From positions 1 through 13,770 of the forward strand of contig JAUVKJ010000013.1 in NCBI GenBank assembly GCA_030592145.1: a stretch of 13,770 nucleotides of DNA, in the 5' to 3' direction. The stretch is from Bacteroides sp. (lineage in GTDB: Bacteria > Bacteroidota > Bacteroidia > Bacteroidales > SM23-62). The notes beneath the pieces were generated by a model. The model ran no database searches, was not told the origin of the DNA, and saw only the letters and a list, made by a program, of their open reading frames with translations. A program made the position numbers and the translations under genes. Position 1 is the stretch's first letter; every line of letters begins with the position of its first letter. This document shows, piece by piece, positions 1-8,047 of the stretch.

Positions 1-1
1 T

Positions 2-412
2 TACGATAAAGCTGGTGAGTATAGTGAAATACTGAAGGTGACTGATTCAAAAGGTAAGGTAGATTATGATTTTACAGTAGTACAGGTTTTTGACAAGGAA
101 AATCCTGAAAAACGGATTCCTGCTATTCATGCCGGTTTTCATCCTACACTTGGAATAAAACCAGGAGATGCGGTTACATTTCATGTACGTACTTTCCACG
201 GCGATACAGGAAACGAAATATGGGATTTTGGCGATGGAACCCCAAAATTGTCAGTCAAATCTGATAGCATACCCGAAAACCCAAGTCAGGGGAAATATGC
301 AGAAACGCTTCATTCATTCTCCGATCCCGGACATTATATAGTTAAAGTGGAACGTTCGAATGAGCATGGATATACTGCAACTGCCCATCTTCATATTGTA
401 GTTAATAAATGA
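2..412 (+). CDS. PKD-domain protein, C-terminal part (5' end outside window)
   Basis: The reading frame is open from the first bases of the window, so this is the last 136 residues of a longer protein; the GTG at 38 is only an internal codon. The visible part starts with the end of one immunoglobulin-like PKD repeat (AGEYSEILKVTDSKG) and then holds a full PKD domain with the signature WDFGDGTP and the closing strand GHYIVKVERSNEHG. PKD repeats are extracellular beta-sandwiches that act as spacers or as glycan- or protein-binding modules in secreted Bacteroidetes enzymes. The missing N-terminus probably carries the main activity, which cannot be judged here. The stop overlaps the next start by 4 bp (ATGA), pointing to one operon with translational coupling to the GH123-like gene. 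PKD assignment is firm; overall function is unknown. Confidence 0.85.
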   Translation, partial: YDKAGEYSEILKVTDSKGKVDYDFTVVQVFDKENPEKRIPAIHAGFHPTLGIKPGDAVTFHVRTFHGDTGNEIWDFGDGTPKLSVKSDSIPENPSQGKYAETLHSFSDPGHYIVKVERSNEHGYTATAHLHIVVNK

Positions 413-2205
413 TCATTGCCAAAATTTACAAAATGAAAATTGGTATAGCTTTTTTTACAATTCTGTCAGCAATACTAATAATATCATGTTCCCCTGAGAG
501 GGTAAAATATAATACTTATTCTGAACCATCAGATCCGAATCCCGGGGATATAGTTGCCTGGAGCGCGTTACAGAAAGGCATTCATGCAAGCGTTGGAAGC
601 ATTGATAAGCGTTATAAAAAAAGTACCGTCCCCCAAATTGAAATATGCGACAACTGGAAAGGTATTGCCTGGAAAGGAAAAAAAGTAAATGCTCAACTCC
701 TTTTGTGGACATCTGAAAACCTGAACAAAGTCCATTGCGTAGTTTCTGATTTAAAAGATGGAACCGGAAATAAAATTTTGGCTGAAAATATCAATACATT
801 TTTTGTACGCTACATAATAACAGATGAATTTGCTGGCGGATGTGGCCACCGTAAACCTGCTGATTTCGATTCTTCGCTGGTAGCCGATGCGCTTGACCCT
901 ATTCCTTATTTTGATATTGAAGCCAATTCGGCCAGGCCGGTATGGGTTACTATTAAAGTCCCTCATAAAGCGGTAGCCGGGACATATTCCGGGAATATTA
1001 CAATAAAAGCCAAACGGCAAAAAGAAGTTGTTTTCAATATTCAACTTGAAGTGCTGGACAAAGTATTACCAGAACCTGCAGATTGGGCATTCCATCTTGA
1101 TTTGTGGCAAAACCCGTTTGCAGTTGCCCGTTTCAATAAGGTAGAAGTCTGGTCGCAGCAGCATTTCAATTTACTGAGGCCATTAATGAAAATGCTTGCC
1201 AAAGCCGGCCAAAAATGTATTACGGCAAGTATTATACACAAGCCTTGGGGAGGGCAGACTTATGACCATTTTGAATCATTAATAAAATGGGCGAAAAACG
1301 AAAATGGCACATGGTCATATGATTTCACGGATTTTGACAATTGGATTGAATTAGCTATGGATTGTGGAATCACTGCACAAATAAATTGCTACACAATGAT
1401 CCCCTGGGGAAACCGTTTTACTTATTTCGATGAATTAATAGAAAAAGAGACAACTGTTACAGCCCTCACGGGTACAATAGAATATGAAAAAATTTGGACC
1501 CCTTTTCTTCAGAAATTTACAACCCACTTAAACGAAAAAGAATGGCAAAATATTACCACAATAGCAATGGACGAACGTAAATCAGAGGATATGCAAAAAA
1601 TGATTACATTTATTAAATCCATTGCTCCCGAATTAAAAATCACACTGGCAGGAGGTTACCACGAAAAAATCAACAATGATTTATATGATTTATGTGTTGC
1701 TTCAGAGCATATTATTCCAAAAGAAGATATTATCAAAAGGTCTGAAAAAGGTTTCCATACTACTTATTATGTTTGTTGTATTGAACCTTACCCGAATAAT
1801 TTTACCTTTTCGCCTCCGGCTGAATCGGCCTACATGGGCTGGTATGCAGCCAGTAAAGGATACAGTGGTTTCCTCAGGTGGGCATATAACTCCTGGGTGG
1901 AAAATCCCTTAACTGATTCCCGCTTCCGCGCCTGGCCCGCCGGCGACACCTATTTTGTTTACCCGGGAGGCAGAAGTTCAATCAGGTTTGAAAGGCTTCT
2001 GGAAGGTATTCAGGATTTTGAAAAGATTCAGGTTTTACGTTCTGAACTTGAAGCAGCTAACAATGTGGAAGCAAATATGAAACTTCAAAAACTGGAAGAA
2101 ATATTATCGGTTTTTGAAATCTCAGATTTGAAAGATACACCAGCTCATGTGTTTGTAAACAGAGGAAAAGATTTGTTAATAGAGTTAACAAGGGGTTGCG
2201 GATAA
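409..2205 (+). CDS. GH123-like / DUF4091 glycoside hydrolase, lipoprotein
   Basis: Predicted surface or periplasmic lipoprotein glycosidase. The N-terminus is a signal peptide ending in lipobox IISC (Cys27 from the ATG at 409). A second ATG at 433 begins MKIGIAFF and gives a more usual signal length, so it may be the true start; the one at 409 overlaps the upstream stop. Residues about 45-230 look like the beta-sandwich N-domain of GH123-type enzymes and about 230-560 like the TIM barrel. The late block around WAYNSWVENPLTDSRFRAWP and the RFERLLEGIQDFEK stretch is typical of DUF4091. An adjacent acidic pair, D388-E389 in IAMDERK, matches the Asp-Glu pair used by GH123 beta-N-acetylgalactosaminidases for substrate-assisted hydrolysis. 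DUF4091 covers more than GH123, so the GalNAc substrate is only an inference. Next to a rhamnosidase, another plant- or algal-glycan role is equally possible. Confidence 0.85.
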   Translation: MIIAKIYKMKIGIAFFTILSAILIISCSPERVKYNTYSEPSDPNPGDIVAWSALQKGIHASVGSIDKRYKKSTVPQIEICDNWKGIAWKGKKVNAQLLLWTSENLNKVHCVVSDLKDGTGNKILAENINTFFVRYIITDEFAGGCGHRKPADFDSSLVADALDPIPYFDIEANSARPVWVTIKVPHKAVAGTYSGNITIKAKRQKEVVFNIQLEVLDKVLPEPADWAFHLDLWQNPFAVARFNKVEVWSQQHFNLLRPLMKMLAKAGQKCITASIIHKPWGGQTYDHFESLIKWAKNENGTWSYDFTDFDNWIELAMDCGITAQINCYTMIPWGNRFTYFDELIEKETTVTALTGTIEYEKIWTPFLQKFTTHLNEKEWQNITTIAMDERKSEDMQKMITFIKSIAPELKITLAGGYHEKINNDLYDLCVASEHIIPKEDIIKRSEKGFHTTYYVCCIEPYPNNFTFSPPAESAYMGWYAASKGYSGFLRWAYNSWVENPLTDSRFRAWPAGDTYFVYPGGRSSIRFERLLEGIQDFEKIQVLRSELEAANNVEANMKLQKLEEILSVFEISDLKDTPAHVFVNRGKDLLIELTRGCG

Positions 2206-2215
2206 ATTACAGCAC

Positions 2216-4393
2216 ATGAAACATTATCTGATTATTTTTTTATTCTTCTCTTCCTTAGCTGCATGCAATTCAACTGAAAAGAAGCCAACAGGATTAATGG
2301 TTGAATTTATCCGGGATACGGATCATGTTTACATTCTTGACTCTGCACCTGAATTTTCATGGATTGTCCCTGAGAACTTTGAATATCAATCTGCTTATCA
2401 GATTTTAGTTGCCAGATCAAAAGAAAAACTTAAAGATGAACAAACAGATGTATGGAACAGCGGAAAAATCAATAATAATAATTCCGTTGAGCTGGAGTAT
2501 AAAGGACCAGGATTAGCTGATACTACCTCGTATTATTGGAAAGTGAGGGTATGGGGACATGAAATGCATAAACCTTCGCCCTTTTCAGATATTCGTTCAT
2601 TCCAGACCGGAATAATCAAAGGATATTGCACTACACCAAACAAGATACAAACCATCAGAATAGAACCCGAGCAGATAACTAAAATTCACCCGGATCACTA
2701 TTTCATTGACTTTGGAAAGGACGCTTTCGGGAAGCTGGTGCTGGAGCTGAATTCAAAAACAAATGATACAATTACGGTTCATTTGGGTGAAAAATTATCA
2801 GCACATAATAAAATTGAGGTGGATCCGGGAGGAACAATCCGGTACAAAAAAGTCATTTTACCTGTACGCCCGGGTAAGAAAAGATATACCATTAATCCTG
2901 CACCTGATAAAAGAAATACAGGAGCGTCAGCCATTCAACTACCGGATTCCATCGGCGTTGTTATGCCCTTCAGGTATTGTGAAATTGAGCAATTAAATTC
3001 TGATATGCATCTGAAAGATATCTGGCAGAAAGCTTATTTCTATTATTTTGATGATGAAGCCAGTTTTTTTGAATCTTCTGATACTATACTCAATCAAGTG
3101 TGGGATATTTCTAAATACAGCATAAAAGCAACTTCATTTACCGGACTTTATATAGATGGAGACCGCGAGCGAATACCTTATGAAGCAGATGCTTACATAA
3201 ACCAGATGGGGCACTATTGTACAGATCGTGAATACTCAATGGCCAGAAGAACAAATGAGTATTTTATAAAAAATCCGACATGGCCAACCGAATGGATCCT
3301 TCATACAGTGCCTATGTTTTATTACGATCTTATGTATACAGGTAATCTTGAATCAACAGCCTGTTATTATGAAGAACTGAAACATAAAACCTTAATGGCC
3401 CTGGCTCGTGAGGATGGCCTTATTACTTCCGGAAATACAAGTGAAGAACTCATGAAAAATCTTGGTTTTTCAAATCCGGAAATAAAACTAAGAGATATTG
3501 TTGATTGGCCTCCGGCACAAAAAGATACCGGGTGGAAACTGGCAAGCCCGGAAGGTGAAAGGGATGGGTATGAAATGGTTGAGATCAATACGGTCGTTAA
3601 TTCATTTTACTGTCAGAGCCTTAAATTAATGGCTGAACTGGCAGGGTATCTTAATATAAAGAAAGATTCAGTTTTCTTCCAACAACAAGCTATTCAGGTA
3701 AAAGCGTTAATCAATGATAAACTATTTGATAAAAAGAGAGGTGTTTATACAGATGGTGAAAACTCTGACCATGTATCCTTGCATGCCAACATGATACCCC
3801 TGGCATTTGGATTGGTCCCGGAAGAATATACCGCGGGTGTAGTGGGATTTATTAAGACCCGCGGCATGGCTTGCAGCGTTTACGGTGCCCAATACCTTTT
3901 GGAAGGACTTTATGCAGCAGGTGAATCAGAATATGCCTTTGATTTGTTAACTTCTGAAAATGACAGAAGCTGGTATAATATGATTCGGAAAGGTTCAACA
4001 ATAACCATGGAAGCATGGGACATGAAGTATAAGCCAAACTCTGACTGGAATCATGCATGGGGAGCAGCTCCTGCCAATATTATCCCAAGATGGCTTTTGG
4101 GTATCAGACCGGTGAGACCCGGTTTTTCTCATGCTGTTATCAAACCTCAGCCCGGAAGCTTAAATTATTGTAAAATTAAAGTCCCCACAATTCGTGGTTT
4201 TATCAGCGTTGAATATAAAACTAAGATCAACAAGCGGGAATATATAATTCAGATACCTTCAAATATGTCTTGTGAATTTTATATTCCTTCTCAATATGGA
4301 AATATGACTGTAATTCATAATGAAATTGAGATTAACAATTCAGATAACATTATTCTGCTGAATAGTGGGTTAAACAAAATATCTATAAAGTAA
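2216..4393 (+). CDS. GH78-type alpha-L-rhamnosidase, lipoprotein
   Basis: Predicted enzyme removing terminal alpha-L-rhamnose from glycans by inversion. The signal peptide has lipobox LAAC (Cys17). Residues about 28-132 form the fibronectin-like N-domain common in GH78 (APEFSW, then VWNSGK and YYWKVRVW). Residues 135-265 look like a beta-sandwich, about 270-640 the (alpha/alpha)6 barrel, and about 640-725 the C-terminal beta domain (GIRPVRPGFSHAVIKPQPG). Expected acidic positions are present in IDGDRERIPYEADAY (D314, D316, E318, D325) and STITMEAWD (E599, the expected general base). At 725 residues it is compact for the family. The first motif differs from the commoner DCPQRDER form but keeps the seven-residue E-to-D spacing. 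It starts 10 bp after the GH123-like gene without a clear ribosome binding site. Family call strong; rhamnose specificity inferred. Confidence 0.88.
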   Translation: MKHYLIIFLFFSSLAACNSTEKKPTGLMVEFIRDTDHVYILDSAPEFSWIVPENFEYQSAYQILVARSKEKLKDEQTDVWNSGKINNNNSVELEYKGPGLADTTSYYWKVRVWGHEMHKPSPFSDIRSFQTGIIKGYCTTPNKIQTIRIEPEQITKIHPDHYFIDFGKDAFGKLVLELNSKTNDTITVHLGEKLSAHNKIEVDPGGTIRYKKVILPVRPGKKRYTINPAPDKRNTGASAIQLPDSIGVVMPFRYCEIEQLNSDMHLKDIWQKAYFYYFDDEASFFESSDTILNQVWDISKYSIKATSFTGLYIDGDRERIPYEADAYINQMGHYCTDREYSMARRTNEYFIKNPTWPTEWILHTVPMFYYDLMYTGNLESTACYYEELKHKTLMALAREDGLITSGNTSEELMKNLGFSNPEIKLRDIVDWPPAQKDTGWKLASPEGERDGYEMVEINTVVNSFYCQSLKLMAELAGYLNIKKDSVFFQQQAIQVKALINDKLFDKKRGVYTDGENSDHVSLHANMIPLAFGLVPEEYTAGVVGFIKTRGMACSVYGAQYLLEGLYAAGESEYAFDLLTSENDRSWYNMIRKGSTITMEAWDMKYKPNSDWNHAWGAAPANIIPRWLLGIRPVRPGFSHAVIKPQPGSLNYCKIKVPTIRGFISVEYKTKINKREYIIQIPSNMSCEFYIPSQYGNMTVIHNEIEINNSDNIILLNSGLNKISIK

Positions 4394-5905
4394 GTGAGCA
4401 GAAAATATACAGGACTTCTGATCGGAATTATTGTCTTTGTGATTATTTTACTGGCGGCAGACCTGGAGCCGGGAAAGCCGGAAATTACCGCAACTCTGGC
4501 GGTGGCTGCACTGATGTCGATCTGGTGGATTACCGAAGCCATCCCGCTATCAATAACCTCCCTCTTACCCCTTGTCCTGTTTCCAATGCTGGGAATCCTT
4601 GATGGGAAGGAAGTATCCGAGGTATATATCAATCATATCATTTTTATTTACATCGGCGGATTTATTATGGCCCTGGCCATGGAGAAGTGGGGACTTCATC
4701 AAAGGATTGCTTTAAAGATTCTTTTGCTGACAGGGGTGAGCCCGGGCCGGATATTGATCGGGTTCATGCTCGCGTCTGCATTCCTTTCCATGTGGATTTC
4801 AAATACGGCCACTACCATGATGATGATCCCGATCGTTCTGTCAATCATTTCCAGCCTTGAAAAAAATGTTTCCAAGGAATCTGTAAAGCATTATTCCATT
4901 GGTTTACTGCTGGCAATCGCCTACAGCGCTTCGGCAGGAGGTATGGCCACCCTGGTCGGCTCACCTACCAACCTGGTGTATCCCAAGATGCTTACCCTGC
5001 TGTACCCGGGCGCCCCTGAAACCTCCTTCACGGAATGGATGTTCATGGCCTTTCCCATAACTGTAATAATGCTGGTTGCGATCTGGCTGGTCATTTATTT
5101 AAAATTCAGGCCCAGGGAAAGGTGGGCCGACCTTGATGCTTCCCATTTCAGAAAACAGTATCGGGCCCTGGGGCCCTCAACACCGGAACAAAAAATAGTG
5201 TTTATCCTGATCATCCTGCTTGCAATGTTATGGATCTTCAGAACAGGAATAAAGTTTGATTCTTTTACCATTCCCGGTTGGAGCAGCCTGTTTGGCAATC
5301 CGGAATATTTTAATGACGGGACAGTGGCTATATTTATCAGCGCGTTGCTGTTCATCTTTCCGGCGCCCCGCCGTAAAAGAGAAAGGATCATGGATATGAA
5401 GACGCTTAAAAAACTTCCGTGGCATATTATCCTGCTATTCGGTGGCGGATTTGCGCTTGCACTGGCTTTCCAGTCCTCCGGTCTGGCTCTTTGGTTCGGG
5501 CAACAGCTTGAGTGGACAGGCCAGGTGCCTCCCTTCCTGATCATGTTGAGCGTTGTCACGCTGATGTCTTTCCTTACCGAACTTACCACCAATATAGCCT
5601 CCACCCAGATGTTGCTGCCTGTGTTCGCGGGACTTGCAGTCAGTTGCGGAAACAATCCCATGCTGCTTATGATCCCTGCGACCCTGGCTTCCTCACTCGC
5701 ATTCATGCTGCCTACTGCCACTCCGCCAAATGCCATCGTGTTCGGAAGCAATCGGCTGAGTATCCGCACCATGGTCAGGACCGGTTTCATTCTGAATATG
5801 ATCGGGATACTGGTCGTATCCATAATCATGTATTTTATGGCGAACAACTTCCTGGGCATTGAGGCAGGAAAAATTCCGGACTGGGTGAATAACCTGCATC
5901 CATAA
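4394..5905 (+). CDS. DASS/SLC13-family sodium:carboxylate symporter
   Basis: Inner-membrane transporter of the divalent anion:Na+ symporter family, which imports di- or tricarboxylates (or sulfate in some members) with sodium. The 503-residue protein is hydrophobic throughout, with about 11-12 membrane segments. It has the family start (SIWWITEAIPL), the two clamshell-tip motifs SNT (S136-T138) and TTN (398-400), and the paired half-repeat motifs SPTN (190-193) and PTATPPN (440-446). The start is GTG immediately after the TAA of the rhamnosidase in the same frame; no ATG fits, and the full family N-terminus is present, so GTG 4394 is well supported. There is no spacer for its own ribosome binding site, implying reinitiation by ribosomes finishing the rhamnosidase. 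Base composition is clearly higher in GC than the three genes upstream. Substrate not deducible. Confidence 0.92.
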   Translation: MSRKYTGLLIGIIVFVIILLAADLEPGKPEITATLAVAALMSIWWITEAIPLSITSLLPLVLFPMLGILDGKEVSEVYINHIIFIYIGGFIMALAMEKWGLHQRIALKILLLTGVSPGRILIGFMLASAFLSMWISNTATTMMMIPIVLSIISSLEKNVSKESVKHYSIGLLLAIAYSASAGGMATLVGSPTNLVYPKMLTLLYPGAPETSFTEWMFMAFPITVIMLVAIWLVIYLKFRPRERWADLDASHFRKQYRALGPSTPEQKIVFILIILLAMLWIFRTGIKFDSFTIPGWSSLFGNPEYFNDGTVAIFISALLFIFPAPRRKRERIMDMKTLKKLPWHIILLFGGGFALALAFQSSGLALWFGQQLEWTGQVPPFLIMLSVVTLMSFLTELTTNIASTQMLLPVFAGLAVSCGNNPMLLMIPATLASSLAFMLPTATPPNAIVFGSNRLSIRTMVRTGFILNMIGILVVSIIMYFMANNFLGIEAGKIPDWVNNLHP

Positions 5906-5976
5906 TTTTTATTTGTAGCATTAAAATATTTCCCAACCTGATTCGTCCCTATTACCAAAGAGGCATTCCGGATTCC

Positions 5977-6531
5977 ATGACCGCAGAAGAAAGCAGATAT
6001 ATTGAGGATGTAACAAACCAGGAACAGGGCAGGCTCCTGAATTATATCCGGCAGCGTGTCCGCAACCGGGAGGATGCCGAAGACATCCTGCAGGAGGTTC
6101 TATACCAGTTCCTGAGAGGATTCAGCGACATCCGTTCCACGGAAAGGACTACTTCCTGGCTGTTCACCGTTGCCCGCAACAAGATCACGGATTATTTCAG
6201 GAAAAAGAAACCGGAACCCTTGTCCGACAGGCAGGTAATGAGCAGGGAAGAGGATGGTGCGCCCCTTATGCTTGAGGATATACTGCCGGCTCTGACGAGG
6301 GACCCGGAAGACGAGATGATGCGCGAATGGATATGGAATGCCATTGACCGGGCGCTTGATGAAATGCCCGGGGACCAAAGGGATGTTTTTATCTGGAACG
6401 AGTTTGAAGACAAGAGCTTCAGGGAGATCTCCGGCATGACGGGTGAAGGTATCAACACACTTCTGTCAAGAAAACGTTACGCCATCCTGTTCCTCAGGGT
6501 AAAGTTAAGAGAATTGTATAATCAACTTTAA
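5977..6531 (+). CDS. ECF-type RNA polymerase sigma factor
   Basis: A 184-residue sigma-70 family factor of the extracytoplasmic-function type: it has region 2 and region 4 only. Region 2 (about 15-80) includes REDAEDILQEVLYQF and the promoter-melting part TSWLFTVARNKITDYFRKK. A linker of about 45 acidic residues is followed by region 4 (about 122-182), with the DEMPGDQRDVF motif and the helix-turn-helix SFREISGMTGEGINTLLSRKRYA. It would direct RNA polymerase to a small regulon, probably for envelope or stress response. The ATG at 5977 lies 13 nt after a purine-rich AAAGAGG (5957-5963). The stop lies 11 bp before a small membrane protein, and no classical zinc-finger anti-sigma gene follows. 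Family assignment is firm; regulon and signal unknown. Confidence 0.93.
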   Translation: MTAEESRYIEDVTNQEQGRLLNYIRQRVRNREDAEDILQEVLYQFLRGFSDIRSTERTTSWLFTVARNKITDYFRKKKPEPLSDRQVMSREEDGAPLMLEDILPALTRDPEDEMMREWIWNAIDRALDEMPGDQRDVFIWNEFEDKSFREISGMTGEGINTLLSRKRYAILFLRVKLRELYNQL

Positions 6532-6542
6532 AATTATAAGTC

Positions 6543-6887
6543 ATGAAAGCAAGAGGAGTATTTTATTTTGGGAAATTTGTTGTGATGGGCATCGCCTTCC
6601 TGGCCCTGTTCACCTATGTTGTAATGTTGTTATGGAACTGGCTGGTACCGGAATTGTTCAGCGGACCGGTTCTGGATTACTGGCAGACCCTCGGAATCCT
6701 GATCCTTTCAAAGATCCTGTTCACCGGACTGGGACACCACAGCAAAGATGGTCCCCCCTGGAAAGACAGGTCCTGGAGGCATGATAACCTGAAGTCTCAC
6801 TGGAGAAAGAAATTTGAAGAGAAGATGAATGGCAAGCCAGCCGCTGAGGGTAGTCAAGAAGATCCGTTAAAAACAGAGAACGATTAA
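6543..6887 (+). CDS. Small two-helix membrane protein, partner of ECF sigma factor
   Basis: A 114-residue membrane protein. Two hydrophobic segments are visible, about 10-32 and 45-62, separated by a short WNWLVPELFSGPV loop. A hydrophilic charged tail (63-114) follows, rich in His, Trp, Lys and Glu (GLGHHSKDGPPWKDRSW and then HWRKKFEEK). From memory, similar short proteins with a LWNWLVPxLF-type loop and a YWQxLGLLxLSxILF-type second helix occur beside ECF sigma genes in Bacteroidota; I know no established function. The 11-bp spacing implies co-transcription with the sigma gene. Being membrane-bound with a charged, presumably cytoplasmic tail, it could hold or sense for the sigma factor, but no known anti-sigma fold is visible. 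The two-His, Trp-rich tail could bind metal; that is speculation. Confidence 0.75.
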   Translation: MKARGVFYFGKFVVMGIAFLALFTYVVMLLWNWLVPELFSGPVLDYWQTLGILILSKILFTGLGHHSKDGPPWKDRSWRHDNLKSHWRKKFEEKMNGKPAAEGSQEDPLKTEND

Positions 6888-6902
6888 TCCCGCAAATGTT
6901 GA

Positions 6903-6940
6903 CCACCTGGGCAGGACCATGTCCGGAAGGGGGCAGGTGG
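6903..6940. terminator. Inverted repeat between convergent genes, possible terminator
   Basis: CCACCTG (6903-6909) pairs perfectly with CAGGTGG (6934-6940). Inside the loop, GGAC (6914-6917) pairs with GTCC (6921-6924) around CAT. The structure sits in the 67-bp gap between the converging small membrane protein and the lipoprotein gene, where transcription from both sides should end. There is no T-tract on either side, so an intrinsic terminator role is uncertain. Confidence 0.35.
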
Positions 6941-6954
6941 ACTGAGCTCTATTG

Positions 6955-7485
6955 CTACAGTCCCCCCTGGAGAATAAACCTGATTTCGGCCAGAAAATCA
7001 ATCGTTTGATCAACCTTTGAAGCCAGGGTTCCCTGAGCAGTAAGCGTAAACTTGTCCTCGAGGAGATAGTCCTGCAGATCATCCATGTTAAGATCGAGTT
7101 CGATCATGGTGACCCCCCTGGGTACGGGATCAAGCCATGCCAGCCTGGTACTTCCCAGGGTGGGAGTCTCGATGAACAATTCCACACGGGTTACCGGGTC
7201 AAAGGTGTACCCTTCGGTTAGGATGGTGAACCTGGCATCTGAAACCCTTGCCGATTTCAGTTTTTCCTGGGAAACCCCGTTCGCAGAGAGTACAGAATCG
7301 ATGTTTGCATCGAATTCTTCTGTGGTAAAAACAAGATCACCAACTGTATCGGAAGGGTTAATGGGGAATTTCATGGAGTACCATTCCGAATTAAATTTGA
7401 GCAGGTCACTCAGAAGTTCGTCGCAGCCTGAGGTGAAAATCCCGGCCGCCATGAGAAGCATCAGGAAAATCTTTGAAGTTTTCAT
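6955..7485 (-). CDS. Hypothetical lipoprotein, paralogue A
   Basis: A 176-residue protein with a signal peptide ending in TSGC (Cys21), so a predicted outer-envelope lipoprotein. I do not recognise a named domain. The mature part has alternating hydrophobic strands and looks beta-rich, with a Ser/Thr/Asp-rich middle. It is a paralogue of the gene just upstream on the same strand: both share AWxDPVP (116-122 here), an acidic LDL segment, and the nearly identical EDKFTLTAQG (143-152) near the C-terminus. The upstream paralogue ends 19 bp before this start, so the two form an operon in the order B then A. The pair converges on the ECF sigma operon. Whether the sigma factor controls them cannot be told from sequence. 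Confidence 0.82.
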   Translation of the reverse strand: MKTSKIFLMLLMAAGIFTSGCDELLSDLLKFNSEWYSMKFPINPSDTVGDLVFTTEEFDANIDSVLSANGVSQEKLKSARVSDARFTILTEGYTFDPVTRVELFIETPTLGSTRLAWLDPVPRGVTMIELDLNMDDLQDYLLEDKFTLTAQGTLASKVDQTIDFLAEIRFILQGGL

Positions 7486-7504
7486 GTCAATAGAATTTAT
7501 GTAA

Positions 7505-8047
7505 TTACTGATTGATCTGGAATTTTACTTTTGCATGTAACTTTACATTTTCATATACTCTTTCCCTGAGGTAGCCCTGTGCTGTCAGGATAAATTTGTC
7601 TTCATTGAAATATGGCAGGATATTTTCCTCCGTAAGATCAAGGGTAACGGTGGACTGGTCAGCCGGAACAGGATCAGACCATGCTATTTTGGTCTCCCCC
7701 AGGGAATCCGTATAAACCGTCAATTCGAGAAATTTCAGAATGTCAAAGTCCGCATGGGGCTCTGCTTCCAGCAGGCTTACCTGTGCTTCCTTAAGGATAA
7801 CAGCCTCCACCTGGATACCGGTAAGCCCTGCCTTGCTCAAAATGTCGTTCATGTCACTTGAGAAGAGTTCTTCGGCAAAGATATGGAATCCGCTCCGGTC
7901 GGTCACCTGTACTGTAAAATCCATCTCGTAATAACCTGTGTCTATGGAAGGGTGTTGCTCTTCAGAGTGATCCTCACATGAGAGGATAAATCCCGATGCC
8001 AGCATAAATATTAGGGACTTCAAAATATGTTTCCTTTTAATCGGCAT
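7505..8047 (-). CDS. Hypothetical lipoprotein, paralogue B
   Basis: A 180-residue predicted lipoprotein, signal peptide ending in LSC (Cys24) and followed by an acidic, His-containing tether (EDHSEEQH). It is the first gene of a two-gene - strand operon. It shares with its downstream paralogue the AWSDPVP motif (122-128), a TVTLDL strand and EDKFILTAQG (149-158), with the same length and order of elements, so the two arose by tandem duplication. The N-terminal halves have diverged more than the C-terminal halves. No enzymatic motif is visible; a beta-sandwich binding or structural role is a guess. It is divergently arranged with the large Tyr/Gly-rich secreted protein across 210 bp, which allows shared control. 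Confidence 0.82.
   Translation of the reverse strand: MPIKRKHILKSLIFMLASGFILSCEDHSEEQHPSIDTGYYEMDFTVQVTDRSGFHIFAEELFSSDMNDILSKAGLTGIQVEAVILKEAQVSLLEAEPHADFDILKFLELTVYTDSLGETKIAWSDPVPADQSTVTLDLTEENILPYFNEDKFILTAQGYLRERVYENVKLHAKVKFQINQ

Noticed and set aside
5095..5958. Long open frame (287 codons) antisense to the transporter
   Set aside because: It lies wholly opposite a clear DASS gene, has no domain-like sequence, and is rich in residues expected from complementing hydrophobic codons.
7085..7504. 139-codon + strand frame opposite lipoprotein A
   Set aside because: The - strand frame has a signal peptide with lipobox and a paralogue next door; the + frame has neither and starts inside coding sequence.
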